Assembly (NCBI GenBank): GCA_009912235.1
Contig: WNDS01000003.1
Span: forward strand, 372,001-436,000
Length of the DNA: 64,000 nt
From: Stenotrophomonas maltophilia
GTDB taxonomy: Bacteria > Pseudomonadota > Gammaproteobacteria > Xanthomonadales > Xanthomonadaceae
Reading direction: 5' to 3'
Part shown: piece by piece, positions 17,442 through 24,742 of the stretch
Layout: the number at the start of each line of letters is the position of its first letter
Position numbering within the stretch: the first letter of the stretch is position 1
Translations under genes and position numbers: made by a program
The notes under the pieces: generated by a model
Databases searched by the model: none
What the model was told of the DNA's origin: nothing
Seen by the model: the letters and a program-made list of their open reading frames with translations, nothing else

Positions 17442-18659
17442 TCATTCCGATTCCCACCACATCCAGAAGCTGTCCCACAGGCGCTTGAAGAAGCCGGCCT
17501 GCTCGACGGCGGCCACGGCCACCAGCGGCGCCTGCGCCACCACCTTGCCATCGAGGGTGACCTTCAGCGTGCCCACGGCCTGGCCGGCGGTGAACGGCAC
17601 TTCCAGGGTCTTGGGCACGTCGATGCTCGGCTTCAGGTCGTTGTAGCGGCCATGCGGCACGCTCACCAGCATCGGCTGCGCCACGCCCAGCTGCACCTTG
17701 TCGGTGGTGCCCTTCCACACCTTGTGCTCGGCCACGGCCTTGCCCGGCTCGTACATGCTGTGGGTTTCGAAGAAGCGGAAGCCCCAGTTGAGCAGGGCCA
17801 GGCTGTCATCGGCGCGCTGCTTTTCCGACGAGCCGCCCAGCAGCACGGCCACCAGGCGCTGGTCACCGCGCTGGGCCAAGCTCATCAGGCAGTAGCCGGC
17901 TTCGGAAGTGTGGCCGGTCTTGATGCCGTCCACGCTGTCATCGCGCCACAGCAGCAGATTGCGGTTGGGCTGCTTGATGTTGCCCACCTGGAATTCCTTC
18001 ACCTTGTTGTAGGCGTAGGTTTCCGGGTAGTCGCGCACCATCGCGCGGCCCAGCAGCGCCAGGTCGTAGGCGGTGCTGTGGTGGCCTTCGGCGCTCAGGC
18101 CGTGGGCATTGACGAAGTGCGAATCCTTCATGCCCAGCTTGACGGCGTAGCTGTTCATCAGCGAGGCGAAGGCCTCTTCGCTGCCGGCCACGTGCTCGGC
18201 CAGCGCGATGGCCGCATCGTTGCCCGACTGGATGGCCATGCCCTTTTCCATGTCTTCCAGGCGCGCGGTCTGGTTCACCGGGAAGCCGCTGTAGCTGCCG
18301 TCGGTGCCGGCACCGCCCTCACGCCAGGCGCGCTCGCTCATCATCACCTGGTCGTCCGGCCGCACCTTGCCGTTCTTCACTTCGGCGGCCATCACGTAGG
18401 AGGTCATCACCTTGGTGATGCTGGCCGGGGCCAGCTGCGCGTGGATGTTCTCGCCTGCCAGGACCTGCCCGGTGGCGTAATCCATCAGGATCCAGGCCTT
18501 GGACGCACTCGGCACCGGTGCCGGCGGAGTGGCCACGGTTGCCGGCGCAGCGGCAGCGGCGGGCGTCGGCGCAGCGGGCGTCGGCAGCGGAGTCTGGGCG
18601 GAGGCCAGGCCCACCACCAGGATGGCGGCCAGCGCGATGGCGGCGGAACGGAAATTCAT
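17442..18659 (-). CDS. dacC: D-alanyl-D-alanine carboxypeptidase (PBP5/6 type)
   Basis: 405 residues. A signal peptide (MNFRSAAIALAAILVVGLASA) leads into a Pro/Ala-rich linker of about 30 residues. The penicillin-binding domain has all three motifs: SITK, SGN (SGNDAA) and KTG (DGIKTGHT). A PBP5-type C-terminal beta domain follows, and the protein ends in an amphipathic membrane anchor (GFFKRLWDSFWMWW). It trims the terminal D-Ala of peptidoglycan stems. It is placed after rlpA on the same strand with a 108-bp gap. The symbol could equally be dacA. Confidence 0.93.
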   Translation of the reverse strand: MNFRSAAIALAAILVVGLASAQTPLPTPAAPTPAAAAAPATVATPPAPVPSASKAWILMDYATGQVLAGENIHAQLAPASITKVMTSYVMAAEVKNGKVRPDDQVMMSERAWREGGAGTDGSYSGFPVNQTARLEDMEKGMAIQSGNDAAIALAEHVAGSEEAFASLMNSYAVKLGMKDSHFVNAHGLSAEGHHSTAYDLALLGRAMVRDYPETYAYNKVKEFQVGNIKQPNRNLLLWRDDSVDGIKTGHTSEAGYCLMSLAQRGDQRLVAVLLGGSSEKQRADDSLALLNWGFRFFETHSMYEPGKAVAEHKVWKGTTDKVQLGVAQPMLVSVPHGRYNDLKPSIDVPKTLEVPFTAGQAVGTLKVTLDGKVVAQAPLVAVAAVEQAGFFKRLWDSFWMWWESE

Positions 18660-18767
18660 GGGACAGAAGGCTCCAGGGACGAGCGGAAAGAAGGGTTCAA
18701 CGGTGAAACATTGGCATTGTAGGCCGTGGCAGCCGGGCCGGCGTGGCCGACCCGGGTGTTTGGCCGG

Positions 18768-19997
18768 TCAGTCCTTCACGATCTGCGGCGAGCCCAGGCC
18801 CATGCCGGCGATACGGCCGGCGAGCTCGGCCGCACTGGCGTGGTCGCTGGCCGGCACGCGCAGGCGCCACAGGGTGCGGCCACCGGCGGCGATGTCGCTG
18901 ATGGTGGCGTTGACGATACCGGCCGCGTTGAGCTGGCCCAGCGCGCGGGTGGCGTTTTCGCGGCTGGCGAAGCTGGCCGCCTGCAGCATGACCGCGCCCA
19001 GTACCTGCTGCGGCAGGCTGGCGTCGGCACGCGGCGCACTAGCCACTGCCGTGCCGGCCAGCACCGGGCGCGGCGCGCTGGCGACGGCCGGGGCCGGGCG
19101 CGCCGGGCCGGCGGCCGGCAGTTCGCTGCTGGCGGCCTGGGTGGTGGCCGGGGTGCCACGCACCGGCGCCGAAGCCACGCTGCGCTCGGGCAGGCGCTGC
19201 ACCAGCTGGTCCATGTGGCTGCTGGACGGCGCTGACGGCGCCGGCGCCGGGCGCGCAGCAGCCACCGTGGCTGCAGCGGCGGCGGCGCGGTGGTCGCGGC
19301 GCGAGCCACCGGCCAGCAAGTTGTCATCGCCCGGCTGCAGCGCGCGCACTTCCACGTTGCCGGTGCCGCGCTGGGTGATGCCCAGGCGCACGGCGGCGGC
19401 GTAGCTGAGATCGACCACGCGGCCATCGTGGAACGGGCCACGGTCGTTGACCCGCACGATCACCGATTCGCCGTTGTCCAGGTTGGTCACCCGGGCAAAG
19501 CTCGGCAGCGGCAGCGTCTTGTGCGCGGCGGTGAACTGGTACATGTCGTAGACCTCGCGGTTGGAGGTCAAGCGGCCATGGAACTTGGCACCGTAGTAGG
19601 AGGCCGTGCCACGCTCGACATAATTGCGGGTGTCATCCAGCACCTTGTATTCCTTGCCCAGCACCACATACGGCGTCTTGTTGCCGATCGCCGAACGCGT
19701 TTCGTTGGTCACCAGCGGCTCGGGAATGCAGGCCACGTCGGGCACGTAATCAGGCGTGGTGTCACGCACCCCGGGCCGGTACAGGCCACTGGGGGTGTAG
19801 TTGCCGCGGGTGTTGGGGTCTTCCTTGGCCGCCGCGTAGGGCGAGCCGTCCGGGCAATGCCCCGGGCGCCCGCCCTTGCCGTACACCATCGTGCCGGCCG
19901 GCTTGCCGCTGCCGGCCTTGCCGGATTTGCTGGGCGCGCTGCTGCAGGCGGCCAGCGCGAGAATGATCAACCCCGGGACCAGCCATTTCATGTTCAT
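18768..19997 (-). CDS. rlpA: RlpA-like septal lytic transglycosylase lipoprotein with SPOR domain
   Basis: 409 residues from the ATG at 19997, which overlaps the mltB stop (ATGA). The lipobox is LALAACSS with Cys near 18. The double-psi beta-barrel domain has GTASYYGAKFHGRLTSN, TAAHKTLPL, VRVNDRGPFHDGRVVDLSYAAA. An Ala/Pro-rich linker of about 110 residues joins it to a C-terminal SPOR domain (LQAASFASRENATRAL, LWRLRVPASD), which binds denuded glycan at the septum. RlpA cleaves glycan strands lacking stem peptides, fitting the amidase and transglycosylase genes around it. Confidence 0.95.
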   Translation of the reverse strand: MNMKWLVPGLIILALAACSSAPSKSGKAGSGKPAGTMVYGKGGRPGHCPDGSPYAAAKEDPNTRGNYTPSGLYRPGVRDTTPDYVPDVACIPEPLVTNETRSAIGNKTPYVVLGKEYKVLDDTRNYVERGTASYYGAKFHGRLTSNREVYDMYQFTAAHKTLPLPSFARVTNLDNGESVIVRVNDRGPFHDGRVVDLSYAAAVRLGITQRGTGNVEVRALQPGDDNLLAGGSRRDHRAAAAAATVAAARPAPAPSAPSSSHMDQLVQRLPERSVASAPVRGTPATTQAASSELPAAGPARPAPAVASAPRPVLAGTAVASAPRADASLPQQVLGAVMLQAASFASRENATRALGQLNAAGIVNATISDIAAGGRTLWRLRVPASDHASAAELAGRIAGMGLGSPQIVKD

Positions 19998-21139
19998 ACC
20001 GGCGGCAGCTCCTGGCCGGCGATGGCCTGTGACAACTGGAACACGGCCATCGCGTACATCTTGGAAAGGTTGTAGCGGGTAATGGCGTAGTAGTTCTGGA
20101 AGCCCAGCCAGTACTGCTTGCCGGCGCTGCCTTCCAGGGTGACCGGCGTGGCGGTGGCGCCCGGCGGTACCGGCGCACTGGGCTGGTAACCGCGCTTGGC
20201 CAGCTCGGACAGGCTCCAGCTTGGCGTCCACTCGGTCGGATTGAATTCCTCGCGCCCCGGCGCCAGCGTGGCCGGCACCGCCACCGGGCCGCCGCGCACC
20301 CAGCCACCCTTCTTCACGAAGTAGTTGGCGATGGAGGAGAACACGTCGTCGTAGCTGGTGAACAGGTCACGGCGGCCATCGCCGTTGCCGTCCACTGCAT
20401 AGTCCAGGTAGCTGGACGGCATGAACTGGCCCATGCCCATCGCACCGGCATAGCTGCCCTTGAGCGTGGTGATGTCCAGCTTCTCTTCGCGGCCCAGCTC
20501 GAACAGCTTGGCCAGTTCGTCGCGGAAGAACAGTTCACGGCGTACTTCGCGCTCGAGCTTGTCCGGGTCGCCGCTGCGCGGGTAATAGAAGGCCAGCGTG
20601 TACAGCGCATCGAGCACGCGGTGGTTGCCGGCATTCTTGCCGTAGCTGGTTTCCACGCCGATGATCGCCACGATCACCTCGGCCGGCACGCCGGTGCGCT
20701 GCTGCACGCGCTGCAGTTCGGCGCGGTGTTCGGCCAGGAACGCGCGGCCACCGTCGATGCGCGCCTTGCTGATGAACATCGGCCGGTACTCGTTCCACGG
20801 CTTGACCCGCTCGGCCGGGCGCGACATGGCGGCGATGATCGGCTGGCGCACCTGCGCCTGGTCGAGCACGCGGGCAATCTCGGCCGGTGCCAGCCCGTAG
20901 CGCTTGGCGGTATCGGCAATGAAGCGCGCGCGTGCGGTCTCGAACGGTACCGGGGTCAGGTCAACCGGTGCGGCGGCAGCGTTGGCAGCTTCCGGCGCGG
21001 CTTCGGCCGGGCCCTTGTGCCGGGCGGCCGGTTCACGCGGCGTGCTGCTGCCCTGCGGCGGCGGCGGCGGGGACGTCGGCTGGGTCACGCAGGCGACCAG
21101 ACCGAGGGTGAGCATGCAGGCCAGAGTGCGTCGAATCAT
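19994..21139 (-). CDS. mltB: Membrane-bound lytic murein transglycosylase B
   Basis: 381 residues. The N terminus MIRRTLACMLTLGLVACVTQ carries a lipobox Cys at 17, then a Pro/Ala-rich spacer. The catalytic domain has the Glu in IIGVETSYGKNAGNHRVLDAL, the FFRDELAKLFEL helix and GSYAGAMGMGQFMPSSYLDYA with an EF-hand-like loop (DGNGDGRRD) that may bind calcium. It cuts glycan strands, forming anhydromuropeptides. The operon order mltB-rlpA follows the rodA genes after a 509-bp gap. Confidence 0.96.
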   Translation of the reverse strand: MIRRTLACMLTLGLVACVTQPTSPPPPPQGSSTPREPAARHKGPAEAAPEAANAAAAPVDLTPVPFETARARFIADTAKRYGLAPAEIARVLDQAQVRQPIIAAMSRPAERVKPWNEYRPMFISKARIDGGRAFLAEHRAELQRVQQRTGVPAEVIVAIIGVETSYGKNAGNHRVLDALYTLAFYYPRSGDPDKLEREVRRELFFRDELAKLFELGREEKLDITTLKGSYAGAMGMGQFMPSSYLDYAVDGNGDGRRDLFTSYDDVFSSIANYFVKKGGWVRGGPVAVPATLAPGREEFNPTEWTPSWSLSELAKRGYQPSAPVPPGATATPVTLEGSAGKQYWLGFQNYYAITRYNLSKMYAMAVFQLSQAIAGQELPPV

Positions 21140-21648
21140 CGTCGCAGGTTAGCAGGTCATGGATGAATTAAAACCCCTAACACCATGAATCACAACGATT
21201 TGCCCGCCAGCAGCCGGAAATGTGAAGGTGATGTGAGTCACGTTCCCCATTCAGGCAGAAGCTGCCGGTTGCGCCCCCATCCCCACGGACGCAACCGGCA
21301 ACAGGATCCGGTCGGACCCCAGATGGCGGCCGCTCCCCAGCGACGATGCCACCCGTCAGGTCCTGCTGGACCAGTACTGCACAGACCGTCCGGCGCCCCC
21401 TTCGCGCTGCCGTTGGGCTGCGCGCAGCTCCGGACGGGCGCCATTGTGCAGGCCGTTTACGTCATGTCCATTGATCGGAATCAACGCGCCCCAGCAAAAC
21501 GTGAACCACTGCTCATTTCAAATGAAACAATTCTCTGCAAACGCTTCCATTCCACGAACCGGTAACGCGTGCGCGGCGATGGTGGCGGGCTGGGCGCAGC
21601 AGGCGTGCCGCTCGTTCTGGCCGCTCACCCACCCGCTTACCCCGGCCC
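21140..21648. other. 509-bp gap between mltB and the second rodA gene, no clear gene
   Basis: No convincing coding frame is present. Inverted repeats stand out: TGCCGGTTGCG (21263-21273) with its complement at 21290-21300, and a GGTCC-TGCT-GGACC hairpin (21359-21372). The stretch 21500-21550 is unusually AT-rich for this DNA and holds TTTCAAATGAAA. The mltB-rlpA promoter probably lies here, but no confident -35/-10 pair was found. Confidence 0.5.
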
Positions 21649-22749
21649 TCAGCCCTGCCCGCCATGCACCGGGTGATGCTGGCGCACGGCCATCACCAGA
21701 CCGATACCGGCCAGCAACGACACCGCCGAGGTGCCGCCGTAGCTGATCAGCGGCATCGGAATGCCCACCACCGGCAGCAGGCCGGAAATCATGCCGCCGT
21801 TGACCAGCACGTAGACGAAGAAGGCCAGCCCCAGGCTGCCGGCCAGCAGCCGCGCATGGGTGTCGCGCGCATGCGTGGCGATCCACAGGCAGCGCCCCAC
21901 CACGAACAGGTACAGCGCCAGCACCGCCACCACACCCACCCAGCCGAATTCCTCGGCCAGCACCGAGAACGCGAAGTCGGTGGTGTATTCGGGCAGGAAA
22001 TCCAGCGTGGCCTGGGTGCCGTGCCCCCAGCCGCGCCCCTGCCAGCCGCCCGAGCCGATGGCGATGCGCGACTGCAGGATGTTCCAGCCGGTGCCGAGCG
22101 GGTCGGCGGCCGGGTCCAGGAAGGTCAGCACACGGTCCTTCTGGTACTGCCGCAGTAGCCCGAACCACGCCAGCGGCGCCGCCACCGCCAGACCGCCCAG
22201 CCCGGCCCCCACCCAGCCCCAGTGCAGGCCGGCCAGCAGCAGCGCGAACACCCCGCTGGCGGTGACCAGCGTGGCCGTGCCCAGGTTGGGCTGCAGCAGG
22301 ATGAGCGCGGCCGGCACACCGATCAGCAGCGCCGCCACCAGGACGGTCTTCGGCGAAGGCGGCAGCGGGCGCCGGTGCAGGTACCAGGCGATCATCAGCG
22401 GCAGGCTGAGCTTGAGCAGTTCCGACGGCTGCAGGTAGAACACGCCCAGGTTGAGCCAACGCTGGCCGTACTTGCCGGTGCCCACCACATACACCGCCAG
22501 CAGCGGCAGCATGGACAGCGCGTACAACCACGGCGTCCACGCGCGCAGGCGCAGCATCGACACCCGCGACAGCAGCCACATGGCCGCCAGCCCGCCGGCA
22601 AAACGCAGCGCCTGCCCGCGCACCGGGCCGTCGACGCTGTGCAGCACCGCCAGGCCGGCCGCCATCAGCAGCAGCAACGCCACCAGCAGCGGCAGGTCGA
22701 GGGTATGCACTGCCCTGCGGCAGATGCCGAACATGCGTTTCCATTCCAC
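21649..22749 (-). CDS. Second RodA-like SEDS glycosyltransferase
   Basis: 366 residues from a GTG at 22749 (an ATG at 22734 is also plausible). About ten membrane helices. It keeps the family motifs FYLQPSELLKLSLPLMIAWYL, GWNILQSRIAIGSGG, the essential Asp in PEYTTDFAFSVLAEEFGW, and ISYGGTSAVSLLAG near the end. SEDS proteins polymerise lipid II, usually with a cognate class B PBP. This copy has no PBP beside it. It is clearly similar over its length to the rodA at 23630-24742, pointing to a tandem duplication followed by divergence, with a small plus-strand gene now between the copies. Confidence 0.9.
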   Translation of the reverse strand: MEWKRMFGICRRAVHTLDLPLLVALLLLMAAGLAVLHSVDGPVRGQALRFAGGLAAMWLLSRVSMLRLRAWTPWLYALSMLPLLAVYVVGTGKYGQRWLNLGVFYLQPSELLKLSLPLMIAWYLHRRPLPPSPKTVLVAALLIGVPAALILLQPNLGTATLVTASGVFALLLAGLHWGWVGAGLGGLAVAAPLAWFGLLRQYQKDRVLTFLDPAADPLGTGWNILQSRIAIGSGGWQGRGWGHGTQATLDFLPEYTTDFAFSVLAEEFGWVGVVAVLALYLFVVGRCLWIATHARDTHARLLAGSLGLAFFVYVLVNGGMISGLLPVVGIPMPLISYGGTSAVSLLAGIGLVMAVRQHHPVHGGQG

Positions 22750-22892
22750 GCAGGCAGGGTAACGGCGGCCGCTTGCGTGAAGCTTGCTGTGGCGCCTGGG
22801 TCGCCATGTGCGGTGGTGCCCTGCCCGGCCTTACACAGGCAGCCGCGTCGCGTGACGTGTTTGGCGCGGTTGCATGCACGGGCCCGCTCTTT

Positions 22893-22920
22893 TTGACGAA
22901 TTCGACTTTCCAACAATTCT
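22893..22920 (+). promoter_or_regulatory. Possible promoter reading into the structured element
   Basis: TTGACG (22893-22898), a 16-bp spacer and AATTCT (22915-22920) form a fair sigma-70-like pair in an AT-rich patch. Transcription would start near 22927 and run through the inverted-repeat structure to the small gene at 23211. This is pattern evidence only. Confidence 0.35.
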
Positions 22921-22982
22921 CATAGGCATGGCTGGCGTCGCGTGCCGATGATGGGCGGCCACCGGCAACGGATGGCACGGGC

Positions 22983-23143
22983 TTGCAATACCGTTTGATA
23001 AACGATGTTTACGCTTGTCAGCCGGCGTCGCTCCTTCCCTGTTGGGCGGCGTCGGCTGGCAATCCGTCTGCGCTTCCATGGCGGCCGGTGCGTGGGGGTC
23101 TCGTAACCGCCGGCGTTTTGCTCGTTTATCACCGGTATTGCAA
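22983..23143 (+). ncRNA. Candidate structured RNA element (leader or sRNA)
   Basis: The outer stem pairs TTGCAATACCG (22983-22993) with CGGTATTGCAA (23133-23143), then TGATAAACGA (22996-23005) with TCGTTTATCA (23122-23131), broken only by TT against C. Inside, CAGCCGGCGTCGC (23019-23031) pairs with GCGGCGTCGGCTG (23046-23058) if two G-U pairs are allowed, which favours a plus-strand RNA. The hairpin loop is pyrimidine-rich (TCCTTCCCTGTTGG). A third weaker hairpin is possible near 23080-23113. It lies 68 bp before the next ATG. No known RNA family was recognised. Confidence 0.4.
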
Positions 23144-23210
23144 CCACGCATCGTCCGCCACCCTCGCGTCCACGCGGGGTGGCTCCTTTGTCGACCGCAC
23201 AAGGCTGCCC

Positions 23211-23621
23211 ATGACCGCTTCCACCTATCCGCACCTGTTCGCCACGCTGGGCGAATCCGCCACGCAGCTGCCCGATGACATCGCCCGGGCGCTGGAAACC
23301 AGCCTGGCCGCGCCCCACGGGGGCCACGCAGCCAGCGGCATTACCCTGCTGGACTGCCTGCAACGCATCCGCCAGGGCGATGCCGCAGACGGCCAGCCCT
23401 GGCCAGGCAACACCCACACCCCGGCGCAACGCAGGGCACTGGCGCGTATCGACCGCGCCAACGCCAGCATCACCTTCCTGCTGGAACTGCTGCATGCCAC
23501 CGAACGCGCCCGCGTGGACGGCGATGAAAGCCAGCACCTGGGTGACGGCGCACGCGAAGCGCTGCTGCTGGCCTGCCGCGGCTTGTCCGACTACGTGGAC
23601 ATGCAGCTGCGCGCTGCGTGA
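23211..23621 (+). CDS. Small soluble protein of unknown function between the rodA genes
   Basis: 136 residues, no signal or membrane helix. The sequence MTASTYPHLFATLGESATQL then helical segments with ASITFLLELLHATERA and LLLACRGLSDYVDMQL suggests an all-helical protein. AAGG about 8 bp upstream sets the ATG at 23211. It is the only plus-strand gene in the minus-strand wall cluster and ends 8 bp from the rodA stop. No domain is recognised. Its leader contains the structured element at 22983-23143, suggesting regulation at the RNA level. Confidence 0.65.
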   Translation: MTASTYPHLFATLGESATQLPDDIARALETSLAAPHGGHAASGITLLDCLQRIRQGDAADGQPWPGNTHTPAQRRALARIDRANASITFLLELLHATERARVDGDESQHLGDGAREALLLACRGLSDYVDMQLRAA

Positions 23622-23629
23622 GGCCGGCC

Positions 23630-24742
23630 TCAGTCGTAGCCGCCGTGCACCGGGTTGTGCCGGCGTACGGCCATCACCAGGCCGAACCCGGCCAGCAGCG
23701 ATACCGCCGCCGTGCCGTCATAGCTGATCAGCGGCATCGGCACGCCCACCACCGGCAGCACGCCGGAAATCATCCCGCCGTTCACCAGCACGTAGACGAA
23801 GAAGGCCAGCCCGGTGGCACCGGCCAGCAGCCGCGAATAGGAATCGCGCGACTGGCTGGCGATGTACAGGCAGCGCCCGATCACCACCAGGTACAGGGTC
23901 AGCACCAGGGCCGCGCCCACCCAGCCGAATTCCTCGCTGAGCAGGGAGAAGGCGAAGTCGGTGGTCTGTTCTGGAATGAAGTTCAGGTGCGACTGCGAGC
24001 CTTCGCCCCAGCCCTTGCCGCCCAGCCCGCCCGAGCCGATCGCGATCTTGGACTGGATGATGTTCCAGCCGGCGCCAAGCGCGTCCATCTCCAGGTCCAG
24101 GAACATCATGATGCGGTCCTTCTGGTAGGGCCGCAGCAGCCAGATCCAGGCCACCGGCGCGGCGGCGGCAATGCCGCCCAGCCCCAGCCCCACCCACCAC
24201 CACGGCAGGCCGGCCAGCAGCAGCACGAACACGCCGCTGGCGGCGATCAGCACGCCGGTGCCGAAGTCCGGCTGCAGCATCACCAGCCCGGTCGGCACGC
24301 CGATGATGACCATGGCCATCAGCACCGTGTTGATGCGCGGCGGCAGCGGCATGCGGTGCAGGTACCAGGCCACCATCATCGGCAGGCTGATCTTCAGCAG
24401 TTCGGCCGGCTGCAGGTAGAAGAACTTCAGGTCCAGCCACTGGCGCCCGTACTTGCCGGTGCCCAGCACGAACACCGCCAGTAGCGGCAGCATCGAAATG
24501 GCGTAGATCAGCGGGGTGGCCGAGCGGATGCGCAGGATCGGCACCCGCGAAATGCCCCACATGGCGGCCAGGCCCACCGCGAAGCGCGAGCCCTGGGCCA
24601 TCACCAGGCTGTCGCCACCGGCGCTCTTCAGCGTGGCCAGGCTGATCAGCATCAGCGCGCCCAGCGCCAGGCACAGCATCCAGTCCAGGGTGCTGAAGAA
24701 ACGCCGCAGCAGATCACCGGCCCAACGCAGGAAATCCTTCAT
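23630..24742 (-). CDS. rodA: Rod-shape SEDS peptidoglycan glycosyltransferase
   Basis: 370 residues with about ten membrane helices. Its ATG overlaps the mrdA stop (ATGA), the classic arrangement with its partner PBP2. Motifs are FYLQPAELLKISLPMMVAWYL, GWNIIQSKIAIGSGG and the essential Asp in PEQTTDFAFSLLSEEFGW. Near the C terminus, where the second copy and most RodA proteins have SYGGT, this copy reads SYDGT, an unusual change in a conserved spot. It polymerises glycan strands within the elongasome with MreBCD. It is last in mreB-C-D-mrdA-rodA. Confidence 0.95.
   Translation of the reverse strand: MKDFLRWAGDLLRRFFSTLDWMLCLALGALMLISLATLKSAGGDSLVMAQGSRFAVGLAAMWGISRVPILRIRSATPLIYAISMLPLLAVFVLGTGKYGRQWLDLKFFYLQPAELLKISLPMMVAWYLHRMPLPPRINTVLMAMVIIGVPTGLVMLQPDFGTGVLIAASGVFVLLLAGLPWWWVGLGLGGIAAAAPVAWIWLLRPYQKDRIMMFLDLEMDALGAGWNIIQSKIAIGSGGLGGKGWGEGSQSHLNFIPEQTTDFAFSLLSEEFGWVGAALVLTLYLVVIGRCLYIASQSRDSYSRLLAGATGLAFFVYVLVNGGMISGVLPVVGVPMPLISYDGTAAVSLLAGFGLVMAVRRHNPVHGGYD

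Noticed and set aside
21185..21565. Possible 126-residue protein on the plus strand in the mltB-rodA gap
   Set aside because: No ribosome site, no recognisable pattern, and its frame contains the inverted repeats.
22831..23537. Minus-strand frames through the inverted-repeat region with Arg-rich peptides
   Set aside because: They overlap the plus-strand gene and the stem-loops, have no ribosome site and read like translated structure. The RNA explanation is preferred.
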